Positions 54,061-62,658 of a DNA stretch of 64,000 bases are shown here, one piece after another. Made by a program: the position numbers and the translations under genes. The notes under the pieces were generated by a model. It was given only the letters and a program-made list of their open reading frames with translations, made no database searches and was not told where the DNA came from. Within the stretch, counting starts at the first letter, position 1. The number at the start of each line of letters is the position of its first letter. Where the stretch lies: assembly GCA_003576905.1 (NCBI GenBank), contig QEVG01000013.1, positions 1 to 64,000 of the forward strand. The letters are read 5' to 3'. This DNA is from Planctomycetota bacterium (GTDB taxonomy: Bacteria > Planctomycetota > Phycisphaerae > UBA1845 > UTPLA1).

Positions 54061-55473
54061 TCACGTCTGGTAACTCACTCGGCCGTGCTTGGCAGATCGG
54101 GAGATCTTCTGGTGCGCGTGCAGCCCCGCCAGCACAAACTCCACGCAGGATGCCCGCATCGCCGCGTCGTGTGACGGGTTGATCTCGAACGCCTTCTCCC
54201 AGGCGGGCGGCACCCGTTTGAGCTTCTCAGCGTACGCTGACGAAGGGAGCATGTCGCCCACCTCGATGCTCACGCCCTTGCCGAAGATCCCCGCAATGTC
54301 CTCGAAGCCGTGCTGGTCGCAATATTCATCAAAGACTTTCTTGATCGCCTCCACCTGCACCGCGTCGATCACCTGCTCCTCGCTCATCTGGTGACTGCTC
54401 ATCATGTCCAGTTCCAGTTTGCCCATCGAGCTGCTGGTCAGGTGGGCAAGGTCGCTGATCCGCGGCACCGCGTGCTCCTCGCCGAGCACCGCCGCACGGC
54501 GCCGCGCGCTGGCGATCATCGTGCGGTAGTTCGCGATTGAGAACCGCGCGCTTACTCCCGACTGCGCGTCAATGAAATCGCTCTTCCGCGCCTCGATTGT
54601 CACCTGTTCGCAGATCTCCTTCATGAACAGCGGCACGTGCACCGGGTAGGGCCCGTCGAGCCGGATTCCCGACTCCTGTTCCATGATGGCGATGCCCGTC
54701 TCGCGGTCGCGCGGGTAGTGAGTCCGGATCATTGAGCCGATGCGGTCCTTGAGCTGTGGAATGACCTTGCCGCTCCGGTTGTAGGTCGAAGGATTCGCCG
54801 AAAAAAGAATGACGATGTCCAGGTCGAACCGTATCGGGAACCCGCGAATTTGAACGTCGCGCTCTTCGAGAATGTTGAAGAGGCCGACCTGCACCAGCTC
54901 ATCCAGCTCCGGCACCTCGTTCATCGCGAAAATGCCCCGGTTCATCCGCGGAATCAGCCCGAAGTGCAGTGCATCTTCCGCAGACATGCTGGTCCCCATG
55001 GCCAGCTTCGAAGGGTCAATCTCGCCGATCAGGTCGGCGAATTTCGTGCCCGGCGCGAGCCGCTCGGCATAGCGCTGCTCGCGCGGCCACCAGGCGATCG
55101 GGGTCTGGTCGCCCTCCGCGGCAATCAGCCGCCGCGCCTGCTGGCTGATGGGCTTGAGCGGGTCGTCGTGCAGCTCGCTGCCCGCGACATAGGGAATTTC
55201 CGGATCGAGCAGACGAACAAGCCCGCGCATGATGCGGCTCTTGGCCTGCCCCTTCTCGCCGAGAAAGAGCATGTCGTGCCGAGCCAGCAGGGCCAGGCTG
55301 ATCGCGGGGATGACTGTGTCCTCATATCCGATGATGCCGGGAAACAGGTCATCGTGGGAGGCGAGCACCTTGAGCAGGTTGTCGTGCAGCTCCTGCTTGA
55401 CGCTGCGCGACTTCCATCCCGCGGCCTTCAGTTCGCCCAGCGTGCGCGGCTTGTTTGCGGATTGCGTGTTCAT
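54061..55473 (-). CDS. MoxR/ChlI-type AAA+ ATPase
   Basis: A 470-residue AAA+ protein. A helical N-terminus leads to the Walker A-like GEKGQAKSR (residues 72-80), then [38 protein letters not shown] (Walker B/helix-2 insert type) and [16 protein letters not shown] (sensor 1). It falls with the magnesium-chelatase ChlI/MoxR clade that works with VWA proteins such as the one at 48333-50090. It probably remodels a target complex; the target is unknown. Its 3' end converges on the pseudopilin gene. Confidence 0.82.
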   Translation of the reverse strand: MNTQSANKPRTLGELKAAGWKSRSVKQELHDNLLKVLASHDDLFPGIIGYEDTVIPAISLALLARHDMLFLGEKGQAKSRIMRGLVRLLDPEIPYVAGSELHDDPLKPISQQARRLIAAEGDQTPIAWWPREQRYAERLAPGTKFADLIGEIDPSKLAMGTSMSAEDALHFGLIPRMNRGIFAMNEVPELDELVQVGLFNILEERDVQIRGFPIRFDLDIVILFSANPSTYNRSGKVIPQLKDRIGSMIRTHYPRDRETGIAIMEQESGIRLDGPYPVHVPLFMKEICEQVTIEARKSDFIDAQSGVSARFSIANYRTMIASARRRAAVLGEEHAVPRISDLAHLTSSSMGKLELDMMSSHQMSEEQVIDAVQVEAIKKVFDEYCDQHGFEDIAGIFGKGVSIEVGDMLPSSAYAEKLKRVPPAWEKAFEINPSHDAAMRASCVEFVLAGLHAHQKISRSAKHGRVSYQT

Positions 55474-56010
55474 ATGCCGTCATTGTAGCCGTGCCGGCCG
55501 TGTCGGTCAGACCGGCCTGCGATCACGCCCAGGCCCACGTCTACAGAATCGTTCAACTACCGCCCGCGCAGAGCGATGTTCCCCCTCGCTTCCGACAACG
55601 CGAGAACGATGCCGGCCCCTGTCATCCACTTGCCCGTGGCCTGTCTGCTGGCAGACCGTGCCACCCGGCACCGTGCCCGCCTGCGGGCACGACCGCACGA
55701 TCTCTGCGTCCAATCCATGCACACGAATTCCCACGACAATACCGCGCAGGTGCCCGCTTTTTGCGCGCACGCTGAGCTAGTCTGATGGCTATGAAGCGCG
55801 CCCGTGGAGCAGTACATGCGGGACCGGGTGTTCGCCCGGCGGCAACCGCAAAAAGGAATCGCCCGTTTCAGGGCATTTCTGGGCAATTCAGCTTATTTCA
55901 GCACAAAAAAAGTTCCTCGCGGATTTCCGGGTGTGTCTGCCCTCCGCTGACGTATGCACTCTTGCAGTCCGGCCGCGTACCATGACCGGGCGGGCCGTGG
56001 CCCGCGGCCG
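55474..56010. other. Intergenic region, 537 bp
   Basis: This is the region between the AAA+ gene (minus) and the zinc-ribbon gene (plus), so a divergent promoter zone. It contains short open frames on both strands, but none has convincing codon use, a ribosome site or a recognisable motif. I see no RNA gene. Confidence 0.5.
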
Positions 56011-57069
56011 ATGAAATGGAGTACGCCTGTTGTGAGGGCCAATGCGGAGCGAATCCTGACCGCGCCTGGGCAACAAGCTGCCGAATCGGCCACTTGCGCC
56101 GAAGAGCCCGCCGCCCCTGACTGGTCCGGCGTGTCCGAGGAGATTCTCTGCCCCCTCTGCGAATACAACCTGCGCGGGCTTGCGGAGCCTCGATGCCCGG
56201 AGTGCGGCTATCGCTTTGAGTGGCCCAATCTGCTGGACCCGTCGCGCCGGCTGCACCCGTACCTGTTTGAGCATCACCCGGATCGTCCCGTGTGGTCGTT
56301 TGTCCGGACACTGGCGGGGGGGCTTCGGCCGGGCAGATTCTGGCGCTCGCTCCAGCCGAGTCAGCCGGTAAGCGTGAGGCGCCTGTCTGCGTACGCGGCA
56401 CTGCTCCTGGTGGCCTGCCTGCTGATGGGCTGCGCCTTCGTGGCAGAGACAGGTTACGGGATGTGGAGACGGCATACTCAGGAGAGAGCATGGGAGGACC
56501 GGTCCCTCCGACGACCCCAGATGGCACCCTATCGCGCAGAGGTCATAAAGAAATGGGGCTCATTGGACGCATACCTCGATCGCGACGGGCTGACGACGCC
56601 ATGGAAGCTGCTGCTGCGGGCGGACGCCCGGCAGAAGTTCCGGGCCGACTTTGCCCTGCCGGTTGCCATCATCTTCTGGTTATCTGGCACATGGCTGGCA
56701 CTCTCGGTGTTCGAGATCAGCCGGCGTCGAGCCGGCATCCGTCGGATTCACTTCCTGCGATGCGTGACGTACGCCGGTGATGTAGTTTGGTGGCTGGCCC
56801 TGGTCCTGCCACTCATCCGGGGGGCGCTGCTGGCGGCCGAGGTGGTATACGGCACTGGCTTTCAGCCTGGCATGTTGCCCATCGCGATGCAATTGGAGCG
56901 ACTCATCCGGTGGGTGTGCATTGCAGGCCTATTGATCTTCGTGATTCGCCTGATGGCCGCGTACCGGCATTACCTTCGCTTCCCCCATGCCGTCGCCGTC
57001 GTTCTTTCGTCGCAGGCAATCTCGCTTTTGATCGTCCTGAACGTCATGCTCCTGCTGAGCAGATTGTGA
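56011..57069 (+). CDS. Zinc-ribbon membrane protein
   Basis: A 352-residue protein. A rubredoxin-type zinc ribbon near residue 46 reads CPLCEYNLRGLAEPRCPECG, two CxxC knuckles. Then comes FEWPNLLDPSRRLHPYLFEHH, a stretch that follows this ribbon in many planctomycete proteins. Four or five membrane spans lie in the rest (about 125-145, 205-225, 255-280, 295-315, 325-350). No enzyme motif is seen. I use the ATG at 56011; upstream ATG codons in frame are less natural. It is a membrane protein of unknown role that is of taxonomic use. Confidence 0.75.
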   Translation: MKWSTPVVRANAERILTAPGQQAAESATCAEEPAAPDWSGVSEEILCPLCEYNLRGLAEPRCPECGYRFEWPNLLDPSRRLHPYLFEHHPDRPVWSFVRTLAGGLRPGRFWRSLQPSQPVSVRRLSAYAALLLVACLLMGCAFVAETGYGMWRRHTQERAWEDRSLRRPQMAPYRAEVIKKWGSLDAYLDRDGLTTPWKLLLRADARQKFRADFALPVAIIFWLSGTWLALSVFEISRRRAGIRRIHFLRCVTYAGDVVWWLALVLPLIRGALLAAEVVYGTGFQPGMLPIAMQLERLIRWVCIAGLLIFVIRLMAAYRHYLRFPHAVAVVLSSQAISLLIVLNVMLLLSRL

Positions 57070-57192
57070 AGCCTGCAGCGGCTCCCGGGCGAGGGGAAGC
57101 ACTCACCCGGTACTGGACAGGAAACCAAGTCTGCCCTATCTTTTCTAGTCCAGCCCCGCGGAGCCTTGAAGCAAGGCCGCCGCGGTCCGGCA

Positions 57193-57281
57193 GGAGAGGT
57201 GGCTGAGTGGCTTAAAGCGACGGTTTGCTAAATCGTTGTACGGGTAACACTGTACCGGGGGTTCGAATCCCCCCCTCTCCG
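57193..57281 (+). tRNA. tRNA-Ser (anticodon GCT)
   Basis: An 89-nt class II tRNA. Acceptor GGAGAGG pairs with CCTCTCC, with discriminator G, the serine identity base. The anticodon loop reads TTGCTAA. There is a long variable arm (TACGGGTAACACTGTACC), and the T-arm is GGGGGTTCGAATCCCCC. No CCA is encoded. Confidence 0.95.
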
Positions 57282-57350
57282 TTTCCCCCGAACCTCATGT
57301 AAAACGCCTTTCATCGTGCGCCGCAAACGGAGGTCCACGGTCCGCCGTCA

Positions 57351-60300
57351 TTACGCGGTCGGCTGCGCTTCCGCGTGGCTCGTAGCCCGGGGCGACGCCC
57401 GCTCCTGCCCCGGCGGCGCGAAGCCGTGCCGCATCGTGTTCTCGCAGATTGTCTGCGGCAGCATGAACTGAAGAAGGTAATCCGGCCCGCCCGTCTTAAT
57501 GCCCAGCCCGGACTTTCCGAAGCCGCCGAACGGCTGCCGATCCACCCGCGAAACCGTCGTCTTCCGGTTCAAGTACAGCGTGCCGACGTGCAGCGCCCGC
57601 CGCGCCAGCTCGATGTGCGCCGGGCTTCGCGAAAAGACGCCCGCCGTCAGCGCATAAGGCGTGCCGTTGGCAATCTCAACGGCATGTTCGAAACCGCGAG
57701 CCTTGAGGATGGTGAGGATCGGCGCGAGCATCTCTTCCTGAGAAATGCGCGCGTTCGGCGATGCATCGGCGAAAATCACCGGCCAGAAGTAGTATCCTCC
57801 CTCCGGCCGATTCGCGCCAGACCTGGCTGCTGGCCGGCCTTCCAGCACGCAGCGGGCCTCCTTCTTGCCGATCTCGACCCAATTGCGCGCGCGCTCCAGC
57901 GACGCCGCGTCGATCATCGGCCCGAACGACGTGCCCGGCAGGTCCGCCGCGGCAGGTTGAATTCCCTCTGCGGCTTCGACCAGTTTGGCGAGAAACTCGT
58001 CATGGACGCCGGCCGTGGCGATCACGCGCGAACACGAGGTGCACTTTTGGCCCGAGAAGCCGAAGGCCGAGGCGATGGTCGCCTGCACCGCCTCGTCGAT
58101 GTCGGCATCGTCGTCCACGATAACCGAGTTCTTGCCGCCCATGTCCGCGATGACACGCTTGAAGAATGCGTGCCGCGCGCGATGCTGCGCCGCCGTCTCC
58201 ACGATCCGCGTTCCCACGGCGCTCGAACCCGTGAACGCGATCAGGTCGACGTCCGGGTGCCGTACGAGATAATCGCCGACGGCCTCCCCCCGACCGGGCA
58301 GGAAGTTCACGGCCCCGGCGGGTACGCCCGCCTCATGGAGCAGACGAACAAGCCAGTTGGCGCAGACGGAAGCCTGCGTGGCGGGCTTCACCACGACCGT
58401 GTTCCCGCTGACGAGCGCCGCCGCGGTCATGCCGGTCATGAGTGCAAACGGGAACGACACCGGGCTGATGACCGCGGCTACCCCTCGCGGCCGATAGGCA
58501 TAGGTGTTGGCCTCGCCCGCCAGGTTACGGAGCCGCACGCGCCGGGTAAGCCGGTTCATCTCGTAGGCGTAATAGCGCAGGTAATCAATCGCCTCCACGA
58601 CGTCCCCGATCGCTTCGCGCCAGTTCTTGCCCACTTCCAGAACGACCCACGCGGCCGCCTCGAAGCGCCGGGCATGGAGAAGATCGGCGGCACGTGACAC
58701 TATGGCGGCACGATCGACTGCCGGTATCGCCGCCCACTGCTCAAAAGTGCGGCCCGCCGCCGCCACGGCCTTGTCGGCAAGCGCGGGGTCGCTGTCCGTC
58801 GCCCGTCCCACGATCTGGGAAGGATTCGACGGATTAAGCGATGCCGTCCACGTCCCCGCTTCGCACGGCTGTCCGTCGATCAGCGCGGGAAGCTTTTCTC
58901 CCGCCAGCGTCCGCGCCCGCGCAAGGGCGTCCTGCATGGCCTGTCGCGACTCGGGTCGCGAGAAATCCACGTCCGGTTCGTTTTCGAAGGGGTTCATCTC
59001 GGCGTACTCATCAGGGTCCTGAATGACCGGTTTGGGCAGGGGTGGCGGGGCGGGGGTCGCGAAGCAGGCCGGCTCGCGCAGGAGCTGCTCGATCGGGGCG
59101 TCGCCCCCGAAGCTCTGCCGGAGGAACGACTCATTCGCGGTGTTCTCGATCAGGCGGCGGATCAGGTACGCCATGCCCGACACGAGATTTCCGAACGGCG
59201 AATATATCCGCAGGCGCTGTTTCATCGCGACAAGGGCGCGCTTGAGCTGATCGCCCATGCCCGTAAGCATCTGAAACTCGACCGTGTTGGGCGGCAATCC
59301 GAGCATCTTCTCCATCGCCAGCACTGCGGCGATGGAACGCACATTATGACTCGCGAAGGCCGGGCGGATGATGTCCGCGTGCTCCAGCATCATGCGGGCG
59401 CAGCGCTCGAAACATGCATCCGACTCCCATTTATACGAGTAGACCGGTATCGGCCAGCCGTTGCGGATCGCGCCGGCCGTCTCGGCGTCCCAGTACGCGC
59501 CCTTTACGAGGCGAATCGCGATGGGGACCCCTCGCCGGCGCACCCAGTCGATTAGCTCCTCCATGTCGCGCTCGGCGTCGCGCAGATAAGCCTGCACGAC
59601 GATGCCGCAGTCCGGCCACCCGGCGAATTCCGGTTCGGTAAGGATGCGCTTGAAGATGTGAAACGTCAGGTCCTTGACCGCGTAGTGCTCCATGTCGATG
59701 TTGACGAATGCCCCGCGCTTCCGCGCCGCGCCGAAAATGGGCCGCAGCCGATCCAGTACAGCCGCCGTGGTCCCTTCGGGGTCGATCGGATCGAACTTGG
59801 CGACGATGCCCGTCAGCTTGATTGAAACGTTGACGCGGGGGATCGGTCCCCAGGGCGCCCGGTCGAGAAGGGGGACCGAGGGCCACGAGGCCGACACCTC
59901 GCCCAGCCGGTTGATCAGGCGGATGTACAACTCCTGGAGCTGCCGTGCCACGCGATCCGCGATGACGGTTTCTCCGAGCACGTCGAGCGTGAAGGTCATG
60001 CCCCGGTGCCGCATTCGCAGGACTGACGCGATCGCCTCCTCCGGCGTGCTGCCGCAGATGAACTGCCGCGCCGACAGCGTGCATCCGAGCCGGACCGCCC
60101 ACGCCGCCAGCGCCGCATGCACCGATCGGCAGTTGCGAAACCCCAGCGCTGCCTGCATCGGTACAGGCAGCGAAGGATGCGGCTCATCCGAAGTCCCAAG
60201 GTACTCCTGAAGATGTCGGGCGACGGCCTCGTGCGTCGGCAATGAGGGCAGCACCTCGACAAATCGGAAAAGCCGCAGTTTCAGGTCCTCATTGCGGGTC

Positions 60301-60443
60301 ATCCACTGCATGGCCGCGTTCTGCAGATACTCCATCGAAAGGATCGACGGCGCGGCCTCTTCGGCCCTCTTGAATATCTCTTCGCCAATGGTCCGGGTGG
60401 TTGTTTCGAGAGTCCGGCGGGCGATGACGTCGGTGCGCGGCAC
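57351..60443 (-). CDS. putA: Bifunctional proline dehydrogenase/P5C dehydrogenase
   Basis: A 1030-residue enzyme. The first part (about 40-440) is the FAD-dependent proline dehydrogenase barrel (VNISIKLTGIVAKFDPI..., AIRLVKGAYWD). The second (about 500-985) is an aldehyde dehydrogenase with FTGSSAVGTRIVE and the nucleophile Cys801 in SGQKCTSCSRV. It oxidises proline to glutamate. There is no N-terminal DNA-binding domain, so it should not act as a repressor. I use the GTG at 60443; the long in-frame extension to 60872 overlaps the oppositely oriented lipoprotein gene and is spurious. Confidence 0.93.
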   Translation of the reverse strand: MPRTDVIARRTLETTTRTIGEEIFKRAEEAAPSILSMEYLQNAAMQWMTRNEDLKLRLFRFVEVLPSLPTHEAVARHLQEYLGTSDEPHPSLPVPMQAALGFRNCRSVHAALAAWAVRLGCTLSARQFICGSTPEEAIASVLRMRHRGMTFTLDVLGETVIADRVARQLQELYIRLINRLGEVSASWPSVPLLDRAPWGPIPRVNVSIKLTGIVAKFDPIDPEGTTAAVLDRLRPIFGAARKRGAFVNIDMEHYAVKDLTFHIFKRILTEPEFAGWPDCGIVVQAYLRDAERDMEELIDWVRRRGVPIAIRLVKGAYWDAETAGAIRNGWPIPVYSYKWESDACFERCARMMLEHADIIRPAFASHNVRSIAAVLAMEKMLGLPPNTVEFQMLTGMGDQLKRALVAMKQRLRIYSPFGNLVSGMAYLIRRLIENTANESFLRQSFGGDAPIEQLLREPACFATPAPPPLPKPVIQDPDEYAEMNPFENEPDVDFSRPESRQAMQDALARARTLAGEKLPALIDGQPCEAGTWTASLNPSNPSQIVGRATDSDPALADKAVAAAGRTFEQWAAIPAVDRAAIVSRAADLLHARRFEAAAWVVLEVGKNWREAIGDVVEAIDYLRYYAYEMNRLTRRVRLRNLAGEANTYAYRPRGVAAVISPVSFPFALMTGMTAAALVSGNTVVVKPATQASVCANWLVRLLHEAGVPAGAVNFLPGRGEAVGDYLVRHPDVDLIAFTGSSAVGTRIVETAAQHRARHAFFKRVIADMGGKNSVIVDDDADIDEAVQATIASAFGFSGQKCTSCSRVIATAGVHDEFLAKLVEAAEGIQPAAADLPGTSFGPMIDAASLERARNWVEIGKKEARCVLEGRPAARSGANRPEGGYYFWPVIFADASPNARISQEEMLAPILTILKARGFEHAVEIANGTPYALTAGVFSRSPAHIELARRALHVGTLYLNRKTTVSRVDRQPFGGFGKSGLGIKTGGPDYLLQFMLPQTICENTMRHGFAPPGQERASPRATSHAEAQPTA

Positions 60444-60533
60444 GGTTGTGACCCCAAGGGCATGGGAGTGTAGGTCCGCCCTCGACAGCCCGCAAGCGTT
60501 GCCAACCCTCCGGGCGATCCATAGACTGCGACC

Positions 60534-61304
60534 ATGTGCACTCGAACCCGAGAAGGCTGCCATTCCCCCCTTCGGTCCCGGCTGGCGAGCACGAGCGCGC
60601 TGGTGCTCTGCCTGGTCCTTTTTGTATGGCTGTCCTGCGGATGCGAAGACAAGCGCCGCCACCTGGCCGGCGAAGGCGTGAAATTTGTTCCGGTCGCCCC
60701 GCCTCTCTCTGCAGACGCGCCGCCCGAGGCCGTGGCGATGGCGGTTCTGGACGCCTTGCGCGAAGCACAGGTGAGCCGGGCGGGAGGCCTCGGTGCGCCA
60801 GAAAACCGCCGGCGGTACGAACAGGCGATGGAGACTCTGCGAAGTCTCGCGTCGGCTGACGAGATCTACCACAATGTGCGCACCAGCAATTCCGGGTCCA
60901 TTCCCAGGGACATTTCCAGGGACGCTGCGCTTACGCTGACCGTGGAGAGCTGGGTCTCAATGGTGGCGCATTACGTCAACGGCTACAGGCTCGATACGCT
61001 CGCCACCGCCATTATGGTCCCCAACCAGCAGGTGGAAGTCTACGTGAATGCCGAGAACGCAAGGGACAACGAGGTCTTGGCCCGCCTGACGACCGGCGCC
61101 GCCCCCACCACGGCCCCGGCCGATGGCTCCGTGCGTGCCGACGCGCTGGCACAGGGCGTCTGCCCACCCGTCGGCGCGGCTATCGTCGTGCGCCTTGCCC
61201 ATCTCAACGGTTCTTGGCGCGTGCAGAAGGTCAGCCTCGGGCCGCCGCGGCAGCCGAGGGCCGCAGGTGTCTCCGCCGTCGAAAGTGGCGTTTCGGGTTC
61301 CTAG
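60534..61304 (+). CDS. Hypothetical lipoprotein
   Basis: A 256-residue protein. A basic then hydrophobic N-terminus ends near LSCGC, so a lipobox Cys is likely (Cys35 or Cys37). The mature part is a helical region (about 60-115), then a mixed fold with TLTVESWVSMVAHYVNGY and VEVYVNAENARDNEVLA. A low-complexity Ala/Pro/Thr stretch lies near 185-200. No family is recognised. It is transcribed divergently from putA with 90 nt between the starts. Confidence 0.6.
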   Translation: MCTRTREGCHSPLRSRLASTSALVLCLVLFVWLSCGCEDKRRHLAGEGVKFVPVAPPLSADAPPEAVAMAVLDALREAQVSRAGGLGAPENRRRYEQAMETLRSLASADEIYHNVRTSNSGSIPRDISRDAALTLTVESWVSMVAHYVNGYRLDTLATAIMVPNQQVEVYVNAENARDNEVLARLTTGAAPTTAPADGSVRADALAQGVCPPVGAAIVVRLAHLNGSWRVQKVSLGPPRQPRAAGVSAVESGVSGS

Positions 61305-61770
61305 CTGCCACGCGGACCCGACCTGCACACAACAGATACCTCACGCGCGTTTCGGCTCGTCGGCCGATGCCACGTCCGTTTTCTCGTTCGTCACGATAGC
61401 GCACGTTCACGCCCGGTAAAGACTCGGCCCCTGGGCGGATCATTCGGCCATTTTCCGGTCGGGCGCATCTTGCATAATCCCGCGCAGAAACTGCGTCCCC
61501 CTTAAAGTTTTTTCAACGCGTGGGCCGATTTTCTATCTATCTATGTTCTCTATCTTATCCAAATTATCTATTACACCCAAATACGCAAGTCGTCGCGTTG
61601 GCTTGGGTATGAGTGAGCGGAGTGGCATAGGTCGTCCATTTAACGCCCTAGTGGAGCCAGGGCAAAAGGCTGGCTGCTGAGGATGCGACACGCGGTTCGG
61701 CGCAGGAAGCGACCGGACCGTCCACCGGGCCGCCCGCCCGAACGTCCGCATCCGCTGGAGAGACTGTTTC
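61305..61770. other. Intergenic region with an AT-rich tract
   Basis: A 466-nt gap before the B12-binding gene. A stretch at about 61527-61580 is far richer in A+T than the rest and contains CTAT repeats. A small perfect 6-bp hairpin (AGCCAG/CTGGCT, 61655-61675) follows. Neither matches a cobalamin riboswitch B12 box that I can recognise. It probably holds the promoter of the downstream gene. Confidence 0.4.
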
Positions 61771-62505
61771 ATGGCGAATGCAAAGCTTTTGAGTCAGTAC
61801 ATGGATCCGCTTCTCAGCGGTCACCGGTCGGTCTGCCGCGACATCGTGAAGAGCGCTTTGCGCGAAGGCATCGAGCCGCGCCGGCTCTATCAGGAACTTA
61901 TCTGGCCCGCGATGGCCCGGGTTGAACAGCTTTACCGCGACGATCGAATCAACCTGGCGGCGGAACATATGGCCACGCGAATAAACCGCACGGTTGCCGA
62001 TCACATTCAGAGCAGCCTCGATCGCCGGCCCGCCATCAATCGCTGCATTCTCATCGCCTGCGCCGCCGGCGAACCGGAGGAACTCAGCGCACAGATGTGC
62101 GCCGATCTCTTCGAGGCCGACGGGTGGGATGTCTTCTTCCTTGGTGGTGGCGTTCCGGAAGATGAAATCGTCTCCCTCGTCGGTCAGATTCAGCCCGACG
62201 TGCTCCTGATCTTCGGCAGTCGGCCGCAGGATGCGCCCGGCGTCCGCGCCCTGATCGACCAGGTGCGCGAGATCAACGCCTGCCCGAAGATGAACATCAT
62301 GGTCTCCGGCGGCGTGTTCAACCGCGCATCGGGACTGTGGAAGGAAGTGAAGGCCGATCTGTTCGCCGAGACCGCCGCCGAAGCTCTGGAACTGGCGATT
62401 GAGGCCCCGCCGCGGCAGGTGGAATCGCGCGCCCCCGGCGCCCCCAAAAAGCGCCGGCGCCGGCGCCGGCCGCCGCTGCTCGCGCAGGTGGAAGGGGAGT
62501 GCTGA
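61771..62505 (+). CDS. Cobalamin (B12)-binding domain protein
   Basis: A 244-residue protein. Residues about 5-85 are the helical B12-binding-2 cap (LWPAMARVEQLYRDDRI-type end). Residues about 92-215 are a Rossmann-like B12 fold (ILIACAAGEPEELSAQM..., DVFFLGGGVPEDEIV, VLLIFGSRPQD, IMVSGGVF). The classical DxHxxG loop that holds the lower cobalt ligand is absent (GEPEELS stands there), so B12 may bind base-on or not at all. The C-terminus is an Arg-rich tail (KKRRRRRRPP) encoded by a GCGCCG repeat. It could be a light or B12 sensor. No methyltransferase lies near. Confidence 0.75.
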   Translation: MANAKLLSQYMDPLLSGHRSVCRDIVKSALREGIEPRRLYQELIWPAMARVEQLYRDDRINLAAEHMATRINRTVADHIQSSLDRRPAINRCILIACAAGEPEELSAQMCADLFEADGWDVFFLGGGVPEDEIVSLVGQIQPDVLLIFGSRPQDAPGVRALIDQVREINACPKMNIMVSGGVFNRASGLWKEVKADLFAETAAEALELAIEAPPRQVESRAPGAPKKRRRRRRPPLLAQVEGEC

Positions 62506-62658
62506 TAATCCCGCAGCGCCGCCTCGTGAAAAAACGTGGGGCGCAGCTGAGAATCCAAACGAATGCTCTCGCGCAATCGGCCTGTCGGACGCCACCCGTC
62601 CGGCGGGCCGAATGCCTTTGCGCGGTGTCTCCAAGAAGCGCAGCCGAGTTCGCGAAAC

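Noticed and set aside
60443..60872. N-terminal extension of PutA
   Set aside because: It would overlap the divergent lipoprotein gene, has non-natural composition, and PutA homology begins after the GTG at 60443.
61600..61770. Cobalamin riboswitch before the B12-binding gene
   Set aside because: I could not find a B12 box or the conserved core. Only a short simple hairpin is present.
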